Shown in pieces: positions 1 to 8,582 of a stretch of 32,272 nt of DNA (its first letter is position 1; each line of letters opens with the position of its first letter). The DNA is from Clostridiales bacterium. Its GTDB lineage: Bacteria > Bacillota > Clostridia > TANB77 > CAG-508. Below the pieces are notes generated by a model that saw nothing but the letters and a program-made list of their open reading frames with translations, was not told the origin of the DNA and made no database searches. The position numbers and the translations under genes are program-made. The stretch lies in NCBI GenBank assembly GCA_019419955.1, contig JAHZIB010000018.1, forward strand, positions 1 through 32,272, read 5' to 3'.

Positions 1-220
1 CTGATTTCGTTGAATTTGCTGTTTGCTCTGCTGCCCATTTTGCTTGGTCTACTAAACCTCCCTCTCCTAATGCTACATTTATTGTTACTGCTGCTAATAT
101 TATCATTATTACTACTGTTAGTATTAGCACTAATAATGTTATTCCTCTCTCCTCTTTTATTTTTTCAGTTATTTTATTCTTTTGCTCTTTCTCTACTTTT
201 TCCTTTTTTAATTTTTGCAT
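1..220 (-). CDS. Prepilin-like surface protein, N-terminal part (runs off the left edge)
   Basis: The first 73 codons of a gene whose 3' end lies outside the window. A charged leader of about 25 residues (rich in Lys and Glu) ends in ERGIT. It is followed by a hydrophobic stretch (LLVLILTVVIMIILAAVTIN, residues 29-48) and then a polar part with GEGGLVDQAKWAAE. A basic leader, a Gly-aromatic/aliphatic-Thr-Leu junction and a single N-terminal hydrophobic helix are the signature of type IV prepilin-type signals; gut Clostridia have many such secreted or surface proteins, whose C-terminal parts vary. ATG start at 218-220, preceded by GGGAGAGG with 8 bases spacing. Glu at position 5 after the processing Gly, which most pilins have, is not obvious here, so this may be a pseudopilin or adhesin rather than a fibre subunit. 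The function of the missing C-terminus cannot be judged. Confidence 0.65.
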   Translation of the reverse strand, partial: MQKLKKEKVEKEQKNKITEKIKEERGITLLVLILTVVIMIILAAVTINVALGEGGLVDQAKWAAEQTANSTKS

Positions 221-399
221 CTTTCTTACCTCTCCCTTCTATTCTTTTATCTATATTTTCACCAGTTTTTCCATTTCTTATACATCTTTTGTTTTCTTCC
301 TCTTGTTTAATTTTATTTGCCATAATGTTTTCTGTTTTTTTACTATTCCTTTCTTCACTCCCTTATTTTTCTTTTTATTATATTTGTTTTTCTTTTTTG

Positions 400-697
400 C
401 TATTTCATTGATTTTTTCATTTTTATTCTATGTCTACATCTTTGTTTTGCATTTGTTTTTGGGTGCACTTTTATCGTATAAAAACCTCGACTATCCACTA
501 ATAGCATTTCGCAATTCTTACATAGCCGAGTTCTATATTATCAAGCTTTACACTTTCATTATTTACATTTATTATTTTCTTTTCAATAAACCTATTTTCC
601 GCATCAAAAACAGAACAAGTTTTCCCTATTCTCTTGCTCTCTCTCTCTCTCTCTCTCTTACAACCATGCAGGTTCTATCGATTTCGTTTTTTCTCAT
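400..697 (-). pseudogene. Small ORF interrupted by an (AG)11 tract; decayed or phase-variable
   Basis: ATG at 695-697 has a strong ribosome binding site (GAAAGGAG, 7 bases spacing) and a good promoter upstream, so the start looks real. In the present frame it encodes only 23 residues (MRKNEIDRTCMVV then Arg-Glu repeats) and stops at 626. Loss of one AG unit, or gain of two, would join the start to a downstream frame that stays open to 498 (reading IGKTCSVFDAENRFIEKK and onward). A third frame, 400-507, continues with LLVDSRGFYTIKVHPK and needs a further one-base shift. I do not recognise the protein. The layout fits either a contingency gene switched off by slipped-strand change or a gene decayed by two frameshifts. 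It lies upstream of, and in the same direction as, the prepilin-like gene. Confidence 0.4.
637..658. repeat. (CT)11 dinucleotide tract
   Basis: Eleven uninterrupted CT units on the plus strand (AG on the coding minus strand), 37 bases into the ORF that starts at 697. I noticed no comparable dinucleotide tract elsewhere in the window. A tract of this length inside an ORF is a typical site for slipped-strand length change. Confidence 0.9.
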
Positions 698-738
698 TTT
701 GTATCTCCTTTCTGCTTTTTCTATCTTTGTTCATGCTA

Positions 739-767
739 ATTTTATACTATTAATATTATTTTGACAA
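739..767 (-). promoter_or_regulatory. SigA-type promoter for the AG-tract ORF
   Basis: On the minus strand TTGTCA (762-767), 17 bases, TAAAAT (739-744). The start codon at 697 lies about 40 bases downstream, with its ribosome binding site at 705-712. Confidence 0.6.
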
Positions 768-841
768 GTACTTTTTTGAATTTTTTATTCTTTCCGTTAC
801 TAAATATTGGTTTATATTAAACTTCAAGTTCGTGCAAGGAT

Positions 842-911
842 GTTCTAGATAAAAATGGCAAGCAGAGCAGGGAGCTCCGTCGGGACGAAGCGAGACAATT
901 TTATCTAGAAC
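842..911. repeat. 70-bp palindromic element with GC-rich core
   Basis: Thirteen-base perfect arms GTTCTAGATAAAA (842-854) and TTTTATCTAGAAC (899-911) enclose about 44 bases that are far richer in G+C than the surroundings. The core contains GGAGCTCC and CGTCGGGACG, which are themselves self-complementary. No ORF is visible on either strand. It could be a small structured RNA, a miniature transposable element or a large repeat of the REP type. I cannot name the family. Confidence 0.55.
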
Positions 912-985
912 TCCCGCCCTATTACTTGCTTTCTATAGAAAAACTATTATCTAATAACTTTTTCTACACTCAAACGTAACCAATC

Positions 986-1035
986 AAAGATATATGTATA
1001 TTTAGAAAAATCCGATTAAATATACATATATCTTT
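986..1035. terminator. Hairpin after addA
   Basis: Perfect 19-base arms (986-1004 and 1017-1035, AT-only apart from one G:C pair near each end) around a 12-base loop, six bases beyond the addA stop codon. There is no clean U-run, so this may act as an mRNA 3' stabiliser as well as or instead of a terminator. Confidence 0.55.
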
Positions 1036-1040
1036 TACAC

Positions 1041-4000
1041 CTAACGCAGAGGCCAAACACTGGCTCTATCTACCTTCTTACCAGTTGCATCCTCCAATGC
1101 TCTTTTGTAAAGCTCCAATTGCAATTTGTATTTTTCTTCAAGCTCGATAGAAGTACCATACTTATCTGTTTTGTAATCAATCAATACTAACTTTCCATCT
1201 TTATCTATGTAGTATAAATCAATAATTCCCTGTACTAAGATTTTTTCCTTCTCTTCCGCTTCATCATAAATTTCCTTAGCTGGAATGTTTATGTAGAAGG
1301 GCTGTTCTTTATATATTTCTCTTGCATATTTTAGCTCCTGCCACAATGGAGATTTCGTATAATTATATAATATATTAATATCAATGCTTTTAGCCTCCAT
1401 GTCTGATATTATACTTCTTTCACACAAGTGTTGCACAAATTCTATTAAGTCTTGTATTGTATAATCCTTTGTCTCATCCAGTCTTTGTACACATAAATGT
1501 ATTAACGTTCCTCTTTGTGTAGGTGTTAATTTTTGTTCTTTCTCCATGAACTTTGGTATATAATTTATAGGCTCTATATTTCCAGCAACATTAATATCAT
1601 GCTCCTGTGCTTTTAAAATATCTTCTATATCATGTTCACTTTGGTTACCTTGTTGCTTTAGCTTAGTTACAGACGTTTTTGTTGGAATTTTAGATGAAGC
1701 TAAGTATTTATATTTCCAATTTAATTTATCAATATTCTCATCTCTAACTTTTTCTTTGTTGTTTTCTTTTTGTCCTACCTCATTTGCCTTTCTTTCAATT
1801 ATTGCAACCATGTTCACTGTTTCATGTTGTTCTCTACTAAGTTCTTTTAACAGCTTTTCTTTCTTATGTATATATAACTCCAATGTATTCTCAATTCCAT
1901 TCTCCTTATTGTACTCATATATCAACTCTAACCAGTCTAAATAAGAAGTATATTTTTCTATAATCTTATAATTAATCTTCCTTTCGTTCTCATTCACACT
2001 TTCTATATTTTCTAACGATATTTGCATACTATTACTTTTTTTATACATATCTAAAGTTTCTTGTTTTTCCTTCAATGTCTTTTCTAGGTTTTTACTCATT
2101 CCTGTAATTATTAATTTCTCTCTTGCACGTGTTAATGCAACATAAAGCACTCTCATTTCTTCTGAAATAGTCTGTTTCTTTGAATACAAACGTATTGCAT
2201 CTTTTGCTGCAGTACTAAATTCTATTTTTTTATCAGAATCGATATATTGCGGACCAAATCCAATTTCTTGTTCCATTAGTAATGGCGTATTCAAATCTTG
2301 CATGTTAAACTTTTTTCCAGTGCTAGCTAGAATTACAACAGGAAACTCTAATCCTTTACTTTTGTGTATGCTCATTATCTTAATTACATCATCATTCTCG
2401 CCTACAATTTTTGCAGATGAGCTATCACCACTGTTTGTTTTTACTTTATTTATAAAGTTTATAAAGTTGAATAGACCTTTAAAACTAACCTTTTCATATT
2501 GTTTCGCTTTTTCAAAAAGCAGTTTTAAATTTGCCTGTCTTAAATTTCCATTTGGCAATAAACTCACATAATCTAAAAAACCTGTATCCAAATATAATTT
2601 CCATAAAAATTCATTTAAAGGATAATATTTTTGCTCTGTTTTCCATCTTTCAAGGCATTTAATAGTATTTTCTATCTTATCTTTTAATTTTCCTTTTATT
2701 GTCATTCTAGCTTTTAGCATTGCTTCGTAAAAAGTACGTTTACGGTCATTTATTCGGATTTCTATAAGTTCATTGTCTGTAAATCCAAATATGCTAGACC
2801 TTAGTACTGTTACCAATGGAATATCCTGCATAGGGTTGTCTATTATTTTTAATAAGGACATAATTGTTTCTACTTCCATTGACTCCAAATATGTGCTTGA
2901 ACTATCACTAAACACTGGCTTATCTATATTAGATATTTCATTTTCATAAATTGGTGCTAGTACTGTTGTAGCTCTTAAAAGTACACAAATATCTTTTGGT
3001 CTTATTTTTCTATATTGTTTTTCAGCTTTATCAAATACCATATAGTTTTTATCAAATAATTCTTTTATCTTCTTTGCCACAAAGCGTGCTTCTATTACTG
3101 CATCTTCTATTCTTTCCTCTTTTTCACATTGTTCTTCATCTTCACAATAATCATCTGCTTCTTCTTTCAAATCAATAATATGTAATTCAGCTGTTCCTGC
3201 ATAAGGCATTTCTTTATCAGACTCTGGATAATCTGCTCCATAATTCAAATATTCTTCTTTATTATATTGCACATCTCCCAATTTTTCGCTCATTATATTT
3301 TCAAATACCAAATTTGTAATATTTAAAACACTTCTCCTGCTCCTAAAATTTTTGAACAACTGAATTTTAAGCCCGTCCGCTTCTTTCTCATACTCTTTCT
3401 TTAACTTGTACTTATCATATTTTTCTAAGAAAAGCTCTGGCATAGCCTGTCTAAATTTGTATATACTTTGCTTAACATCTCCTACCATGAAAATGTTATT
3501 TCCTCTTGAAATGCTAGTAAGCAATTTTTCTTGTACTAAATTGCTATCTTGGTACTCATCTATTGCAATCTCATCAAACTTTTCAATGTATTTTTTAGCA
3601 ACATCGCTAGGAGTACCATCTTCATTTAACAAAATTTTTAATGCAAAATGTTCAATATCATTGAAATCAATTATATTTTTTTCCTTTTTTTTAAAAGCAT
3701 ATACTTCAAAAAATTCTAATACCAACTTTTTTATTTCGTCTAATACTCCATACATACTCCTTAATTCTTGTATTGTCTCTTCTGATGAAGATTTCAGAAC
3801 ATTTTTTGCAAATCGTTTTTTTACATTGTCTCTTATCCCCTTTGCAATCTCTTTAAAATCCACTGTTGCTTTTTTGTCAACAGGCCACTTATTCCATGTA
3901 AATGAATTCATTGCATCATATGCTAAATCCCAACTATCAAAACTAATCGAATTAAGCTTATTTATATCATCTTGTAGAATTAATGTAAACTTTTCAAGCT

Positions 4001-4716
4001 CTGGAAATCTTGCTGTATCCATTTTCGTACTCTCTAGCACAGTAACCATACTATTTACTTCGTCCTTAGTATAGTCTAAAATTATTTTTCCCCATATTGT
4101 TGATGAAAAATCAATATTTTCATCTAAATCAAACTGAGCCACTTTCTCTTCAATCCATTTTTCTGGGAAAGGTGCGCTTTGTATATATCTGTATATTCCT
4201 AGGATAATATCTTGTAGCTTTTCGTCCCCTCTATAATCTGTATAAGTTTCAATAAGTTTTATAAATCCTTTATCTTGATTCATATACTTTTGCTCGAAAA
4301 TCTCATCTATCGCTTCACTCTTCAATAACTCAATCTCAGCAGTATCTCCTATTCTAAAATTTGCAGAAGCATCAATCTCATAAAAATTGTTGCGAATTAC
4401 ATCTAAGCAAAAAGAATGAATTGTGCAAATACTCGCCTTATTTAAAAGAGTAATCTGCCTCTGTAAACTCACAGAATCTGGTTCCTCCTCAAGTTTTTTG
4501 TATATAGCATCTAAAATACGCTCTCTCATCTCGCTAGCCGCTGCATTAGTAAAAGTCACAACCAAAATCCTATCAATATCAACATTATCATTTATCACCT
4601 TATTAATTATACGCTCAACAAGCACAGCAGTCTTACCACTTCCGCGCTGCCGCTGCAACTAATATGTTCTTACCCTTTTCTAATATTGCCTGTTCTTGTT
4701 CATATGTCCACTTCAC
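1041..4716 (-). CDS. addA: AddA helicase-nuclease subunit, frameshifted near the N-terminus
   Basis: AddA is the helicase and nuclease subunit of the AddAB complex, which resects double-strand breaks and loads RecA. Visible motifs are GSGKTAVLVERI (Walker A), VVTFTNAAASEMRERI (motif Ia), IDEYQDSN (Walker B), VGDVKQSIYKFRQA (motif III), NFRSRRSVL (motif IV), IMSIHKSKGLEFPVV (motif V), RVLYVALTRAREKL (motif VI) and a C-terminal nuclease motif LVLIDYKTDK. Uninterrupted reading begins only at 4658. Upstream, in another frame, GTG at 4714-4716 (AGGAGA ribosome binding site) encodes KWTYEQEQAILEKGKNILVAAAA, exactly the missing N-terminus. One extra base at about 4644-4645 (GCGCGGA where GCNGGA is expected) separates the two frames. 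Without it the protein would be about 1,225 residues, normal for AddA. addB, usually just upstream, is not in the window. Identity is certain; whether the frameshift is real is not. Confidence 0.95.
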
Positions 4717-4796
4717 ACATCATCTCTCCTACATAACATACTATATCTTCTATTAATTTATAACATACTCCTACCCACTTTGCAATACTTTCAAAC

Positions 4797-4857
4797 TAGA
4801 GACACTTCTATTTTCGCAAAAACTTGCGAATAGAGAAGTGTCCCTAATTCGCAAGCT
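4797..4857. repeat. Dispersed intergenic repeat, copy A (hairpin after spoIIQ-like gene)
   Basis: Contains AGAGAAGTGTCCCTAATTCG. Two alternative hairpins share sequence: GACACTTCT (4801-4809) with AGAAGTGTC (4834-4842), including TCGCAA/TTGCGA inside; and CTTGCGAAT (4823-4831) with ATTCGCAAG (4847-4855). It lies immediately after the stop of the M23 peptidase gene and may serve as its terminator. Confidence 0.7.
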
Positions 4858-4862
4858 TATAG

Positions 4863-5702
4863 TTATTTCAAATATAATTCAGGATCTACCTGCACATTGT
4901 CCTTTAGAATTTCAAAATGAAGATGTGATTCATCAGCAATTTCAAACGTAGCTGTGTTTCCAACTGTTGCAATAGTTTGACCTTGCTTTACTGTTTCGCC
5001 TTCTTCGATAAATTCTGCTGTTAATAGATTAGAATATACGCTTGAAAATCCATTTGCATGCTCTATTACTACTGTAAGTCCATACCTTGGGTCATTTTTT
5101 ATAGAGCTTATTGTTCCGTCTGCTGATGCTTTAACTACTGTTGTTTTGTCTGCTAAAATGTCTATGCCATTATGAGTTATCCACTCGTCTAAAGTTGGAG
5201 AATATACCAAATTTTCTTTTGCAAATTCTCTAAGAATTTCTCCTTCAACAGGTTTTGCAAATTCTGGGTCTTTTTCTTCTTCTTTTTTCCCCTGTGTTGT
5301 TTCACTTTCTTCAACCGTATTTTCGTTTGTTTTTGTGTTGTTTTCAGTGCTGCTTGTATTTACTGCATATTTTTCATGCTCACCATCAACTTCATCTTGA
5401 ATAACAGATTTAGAAATAGTATTTGTCTCGCTTGTTTCATTTGTGATTTCATTTTCTGTCTCATTTTGAACCTCATTTACAGTCCTGCCCATTTGAGTAC
5501 TCGTCTCTTCTACTGTGTTAGTATAATCTTGTATAGCGGATGTATTATATTTAGCCATTTGTGTACTACTATCATTTTCTCCATATAATAAAAATATTGC
5601 AACAAATGCAATTATAGTAAGTGCAAGTGCTCCCCCCAAAATGTATAATACTCTCTTTGCGCTAGCATTTTCTCTCCCTAAATGTCTTTTATCTCTCCTC
5701 AT
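4863..5702 (-). CDS. spoIIQ: M23 (LytM) peptidase, SpoIIQ-like forespore protein
   Basis: 279 residues: short basic cytoplasmic N-terminus, one membrane helix (residues 18-40), a long Thr/Glu/Asn-rich low-complexity linker (45-145), then a LytM domain (about 155-270). All zinc ligands are present: His177 and Asp181 in HNGID, and the His260-Leu-His262 pair. His215 (EHANG) is the usual catalytic His. In B. subtilis SpoIIQ the first zinc His is replaced and the enzyme is inactive, whereas clostridial SpoIIQ keeps it, so this one is predicted zinc-binding. SpoIIQ sits in the forespore membrane, binds SpoIIIAH across the engulfment gap and supports late forespore gene expression. It follows spoIID and the spoIIA operon on the same strand, which supports the sporulation role. 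The ATG start has AAGGAAGG upstream. A general cell-wall M23 peptidase is the alternative. Confidence 0.75.
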   Translation of the reverse strand: MRRDKRHLGRENASAKRVLYILGGALALTIIAFVAIFLLYGENDSSTQMAKYNTSAIQDYTNTVEETSTQMGRTVNEVQNETENEITNETSETNTISKSVIQDEVDGEHEKYAVNTSSTENNTKTNENTVEESETTQGKKEEEKDPEFAKPVEGEILREFAKENLVYSPTLDEWITHNGIDILADKTTVVKASADGTISSIKNDPRYGLTVVIEHANGFSSVYSNLLTAEFIEEGETVKQGQTIATVGNTATFEIADESHLHFEILKDNVQVDPELYLK

Positions 5703-5739
5703 AATTAATATCCTTCCTTTCCAAAAATTATTTGATATA

Positions 5740-5767
5740 AGTATTTACATTTTTGAGAATTTTATAC
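5740..5767 (-). promoter_or_regulatory. Candidate SigF-type promoter for the SpoIIQ-like gene
   Basis: On the minus strand GTATA (5763-5767), 14 bases, then GTAAATACT (5740-5748), one mismatch from the SigF -10 pattern GGnnAnAnT. It lies about 40 bases upstream of the start codon, in a 166-base gap after spoIID. spoIIQ is a SigF target in B. subtilis. The match is suggestive only. Confidence 0.35.
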
Positions 5768-5868
5768 AAGATTATTTAAAAAAAATTATTTTTTATTGTT
5801 CTACTTTTTACATCTGTGTTTAAATACTATGGAACAGTTTTAGTTACTTTTATCCTAAAAAACTGCCT

Positions 5869-6867
5869 CTACATATCCACAATCTCCACATCAGTATAAA
5901 AGTGGTGTATTATTTCATCATAGTTTTTCCCCTCTTTTGCTAAACTGTCTGCTCCTGTTTGGCTCATTCCTACTCCATGACCGTATCCTGTTACTTTAAA
6001 TTCAATTTTGTCACCATTAATTGCTACAGTAAAATTTGCAGAACGCAACCCCAAAATATTTCTTACCTCTACACCTGAAAGCTCCAAATTCCCTATTTTT
6101 ATTGTTTTAACTCTGCCTCCATCAGTATATTTTTTTATTTCAATGCAATTTTTTTCTTTATAATCTATCTTAAAATCTTTGTGAACATCTTTTATTTTTT
6201 TCTCAAATTCTTTTTTACTAAAAGATGCTTCTGAACTATACTGACTATAAGCATCTTCACCAGCTGTTGAAACTGATTGCAAATATGGGTATCCACTTCC
6301 TCCCCAAACATTTATAGGAGCCTCTGTCTTCCCTCCACTGTTTGAATGAAAAAATGCATTAATTGGTTTACCTTTATATGTTATAATTTTCCCCTGCGTC
6401 TCATTTACAGCATTAACAATCTTATTCCAATATTCATCCTTATTGCCATCTTTCCATCTTGACAACCTATCTTTTTTTGAAATCCACGCTTGACAACATG
6501 TTGAATCGTCACAAATATCTGCATTCTTATGCTTACCATCATTATTTACAATTTTATATATAGTATATGTTCTTGCCACAACTGCTTGTGCCTTCAAGGC
6601 CTCTTTTTCGAAAGATGCTGGCATTTCCGCAGATACCACACCATACAAGTACTCGTCCAAATCTATTTTTTGTACCTTTTTAGTGTCCGCATGCAATAAT
6701 TTTATTGTATTATAGTTTCTATAATCATATGTTGTACCTTCTTCCTCTTTTTTTACATTGTTAATTTCTGCAATAGTTTCCTTCTTTTCAAATTGTTTCG
6801 TAAAGATAATTGGAATTGAGAAACACAGAACAATAACAACTAAAAGATATGCAAAAATCTTTCTCAC
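5869..6867 (-). CDS. spoIID: SpoIID, peptidoglycan lytic transglycosylase for engulfment
   Basis: 332 residues with an N-terminal membrane anchor (about 4-23) and the SpoIID/LytB fold. SpoIID cleaves glycan strands without a stem-peptide requirement and works with SpoIIP and SpoIIM while the mother cell engulfs the forespore. Seen here: SAEMP with the catalytic Glu81, LKAQAVVARTY (residues 91-101), a cysteine group (Cys119, Cys124, Cys125) in the region where Clostridial SpoIID binds zinc, the HSNSGGKTE segment (174-182) and GHGVGMSQTGA (296-306). The length is close to B. subtilis SpoIID (343). The gene starts 31 bases after sigF, so it can be read through from the spoIIA operon as well as from any SigE promoter inside sigF. 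Placement next to spoIIA differs from B. subtilis, where spoIID is elsewhere. Confidence 0.93.
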   Translation of the reverse strand: MRKIFAYLLVVIVLCFSIPIIFTKQFEKKETIAEINNVKKEEEGTTYDYRNYNTIKLLHADTKKVQKIDLDEYLYGVVSAEMPASFEKEALKAQAVVARTYTIYKIVNNDGKHKNADICDDSTCCQAWISKKDRLSRWKDGNKDEYWNKIVNAVNETQGKIITYKGKPINAFFHSNSGGKTEAPINVWGGSGYPYLQSVSTAGEDAYSQYSSEASFSKKEFEKKIKDVHKDFKIDYKEKNCIEIKKYTDGGRVKTIKIGNLELSGVEVRNILGLRSANFTVAINGDKIEFKVTGYGHGVGMSQTGADSLAKEGKNYDEIIHHFYTDVEIVDM

Positions 6868-6898
6868 TTACAAGCATCCTTTCTTTTTATAATGTGGT

Positions 6899-7648
6899 TT
6901 ATGCAATTACCGCATCATTTCCAGTCAATTTCTTTTTCATTTTCCCCAATACATTCCTTTCTATCCTTGAAACTTGAACCTGACTAACATTAAGCAATTC
7001 TGCCACTTCCTTCTGCGTTTTCCCTCTAAAATATCTTAATAGCAATACTTGTTTTTCTCTTTCTTTTAGACTCTCAATCACTTCCGTAAGTGCAATTTTA
7101 TTTGTTATTAAATCCTGTTCATTTTTCCCTGTACTAATTCTTTCTGCTAATGTCATCCCTTCATCATCACTAGAACTCTCATATATTGAATTAACAGTAT
7201 TTTTGCTTTCCATTGCTATTATAATTTCTTCCTTATTTGTATTCAATTCCTTTGCTAATTCATCTATTGTTGGAGATCCCTTTCCTGACTTCTGATATTC
7301 TTTCTGCAAATCTACAATCTTCAAAAGAAGTTCTTTAATCGTTCTACTAATTTTTATTGGTCCCTCAGCTTGTATGTATCTTTTTATTTCTCCTAATATG
7401 TATGGCACTGCATATGTAGAAAGTCTTACATCAAAACTCGTATCAAACCTTTTGATTGCTCTAATAAAACCAACCACAGCAACTTGATATAAATCATCGA
7501 TATCATATCCTCTTCCACTAAATCTATTAACAATACTCCAAATTAATCCATTGTTAGTATTTATTAAATTTTCCATTGCCGTTTCTTCTCCATTTTGAGC
7601 TGCTACAATGTTCGATACTTGATTATCATACAAACTTATATCAGCCAA
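6899..7648 (-). CDS. sigF: RNA polymerase sigma-F factor
   Basis: 249 residues, the first forespore-specific sigma factor. Region 2 runs through DIDDLYQVAVVGFIRAIKRF (49-68) and STYAVPYILGEIKRYI (77-92); region 3 contains GSPTIDELAKELN; region 4 ends in a helix-turn-helix, LLNVSQVQVSRIERNVLGKM (about 218-237). It follows spoIIAB directly: the spoIIAB TGA abuts this TTG start at 7646-7648, with AGGAGGAG inside the end of spoIIAB. Order and identity of the three genes make SigF, not SigG, the assignment. Its activity is held by SpoIIAB and released by dephosphorylated SpoIIAA. Confidence 0.95.
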   Translation of the reverse strand: MADISLYDNQVSNIVAAQNGEETAMENLINTNNGLIWSIVNRFSGRGYDIDDLYQVAVVGFIRAIKRFDTSFDVRLSTYAVPYILGEIKRYIQAEGPIKISRTIKELLLKIVDLQKEYQKSGKGSPTIDELAKELNTNKEEIIIAMESKNTVNSIYESSSDDEGMTLAERISTGKNEQDLITNKIALTEVIESLKEREKQVLLLRYFRGKTQKEVAELLNVSQVQVSRIERNVLGKMKKKLTGNDAVIA

Positions 7649-8122
7649 TCAGCTCACTCCTCCTATACTAGCAAACTCTTCATCATGTGAATCTATAAAA
7701 TGCTGCTTTATCTTCTTTCTCATAACAATTTTAGTTCCAAGACCATAAACAGAATCAATTTCAACTTCATCCATAAAGCTTTCCATTATTGTAAAACCCA
7801 TTCCAGACCTCTCTAAATTTGCCTTTGTGGTATAAAGAGGCTTTCTTGCAAGTTCAACATTTTCAATACCTCTTCCAGTATCTGAAATTTCAATTTCAAC
7901 ATTATTTCTAATTATTCTTGCCTTAATTTTTATAACTCCTTCACAATCTTCATATCCATGAATTATACAATTAGTAACAGCCTCTGATACGGCAGTTTTA
8001 ATATCAGAAAGTTCCTCTATAGTTGGGTCCAACTGAGAAACAAACGCCGCCACAGTAATTCTTGCAAATGCCTCATTACAAGATTTGCTTAAAAACTCTA
8101 ATTTCATTTCATTATCATTCAT
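7649..8122 (-). CDS. spoIIAB: Anti-sigma-F factor and SpoIIAA kinase
   Basis: 157 residues with a GHKL ATPase fold: N-box SEAVTNCIIHGY (46-57, Glu47 and Asn51), G1 box DTGRGI (81-86), and the lid/G2 region ERSGMGFTIMES (104-115). SpoIIAB either holds SigF or phosphorylates SpoIIAA on its conserved serine. Compared with B. subtilis SpoIIAB (146 residues) it has a short C-terminal extension. It follows spoIIAA after 82 bases and is translationally linked to sigF. Confidence 0.95.
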   Translation of the reverse strand: MNDNEMKLEFLSKSCNEAFARITVAAFVSQLDPTIEELSDIKTAVSEAVTNCIIHGYEDCEGVIKIKARIIRNNVEIEISDTGRGIENVELARKPLYTTKANLERSGMGFTIMESFMDEVEIDSVYGLGTKIVMRKKIKQHFIDSHDEEFASIGGVS

Positions 8123-8204
8123 AAATTAATCATCCCTGTTTAGAATATTTAGGTTTTTGAAATGGGAATAACCTATAAACCCGTCATTTAATTAAAACAT
8201 TTTT

Positions 8205-8525
8205 CTAAATAGCAATTCTCTCACTCATTGGAATTATTTTTCCAATGCCGCTCATTTCTAATATTCTCTTAGTCTGGTTTCCAACATTTACAATCTCTAA
8301 ACTTCCTCCAATAAGTTTCATCATCTTATATCTTCCAATAATCATTCCGATACCTGCACTGTCCATAAAAGTAACCCTACTAAAATCAAATATAGTTTTT
8401 CTAGGCATATATCTTGTAATTTGTTCATCAATCTTCCTCCTTATCCTTTCAGCCACATGGTGGTCTATGTCTTCAGTTATTTCAATAACTAATTGCTTGT
8501 CCTTTTTTATATAATCAATATTCAA
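8205..8525 (-). CDS. spoIIAA: Anti-sigma-F factor antagonist (STAS domain)
   Basis: 106 residues forming one STAS domain. The phosphorylated serine is Ser56 in FMDSAGIGMIIGRY. Unphosphorylated SpoIIAA, made when SpoIIE dephosphorylates it in the forespore, displaces SigF from SpoIIAB. It is the first gene of spoIIAA-spoIIAB-sigF. The start is TTG at 8523-8525, chosen because AAGGAGGGGT (8531-8540) stands five bases upstream and no ATG fits. A SigH-like promoter and tandem Spo0A-like boxes lie upstream. Confidence 0.95.
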   Translation of the reverse strand: MNIDYIKKDKQLVIEITEDIDHHVAERIRRKIDEQITRYMPRKTIFDFSRVTFMDSAGIGMIIGRYKMMKLIGGSLEIVNVGNQTKRILEMSGIGKIIPMSERIAI

Positions 8526-8555
8526 ATTTTACCCCTCCTTGTTTTTTTATATTAT

Positions 8556-8580
8556 ATTCTTATTTCCATTTTTTTCCAAT
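8556..8580 (-). promoter_or_regulatory. SigH-like promoter of the spoIIA operon
   Basis: On the minus strand ATTGGAAAA (8572-8580), 11 bases, AGAAT (8556-8560). This fits the SigH pattern RWAGGAWWT-N10-12-HGAAT with two mismatches. SigH with Spo0A drives spoIIA in Bacillus and Clostridium, so position and pattern agree. Confidence 0.55.
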
Positions 8581-8582
8581 AG

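Noticed and set aside
174..323. 49-codon minus-strand frame starting MANKIKQEEENKRC
   Set aside because: No ribosome binding site, overlaps the start of the prepilin-like gene in another frame, and the Lys-rich content is what AT-rich DNA gives by chance.
10..764. Two long hydrophobic plus-strand open frames (133 and 153 codons) at the left edge
   Set aside because: They are antisense to the prepilin-like gene and the AG-tract ORF. Their Leu/Phe/Ser-rich content comes from the complement of Lys/Glu/Asn-rich coding DNA, and neither has a ribosome binding site.
3406..4074. 222-codon plus-strand open frame
   Set aside because: Antisense shadow of addA with low-complexity Ser/Phe/Leu content.
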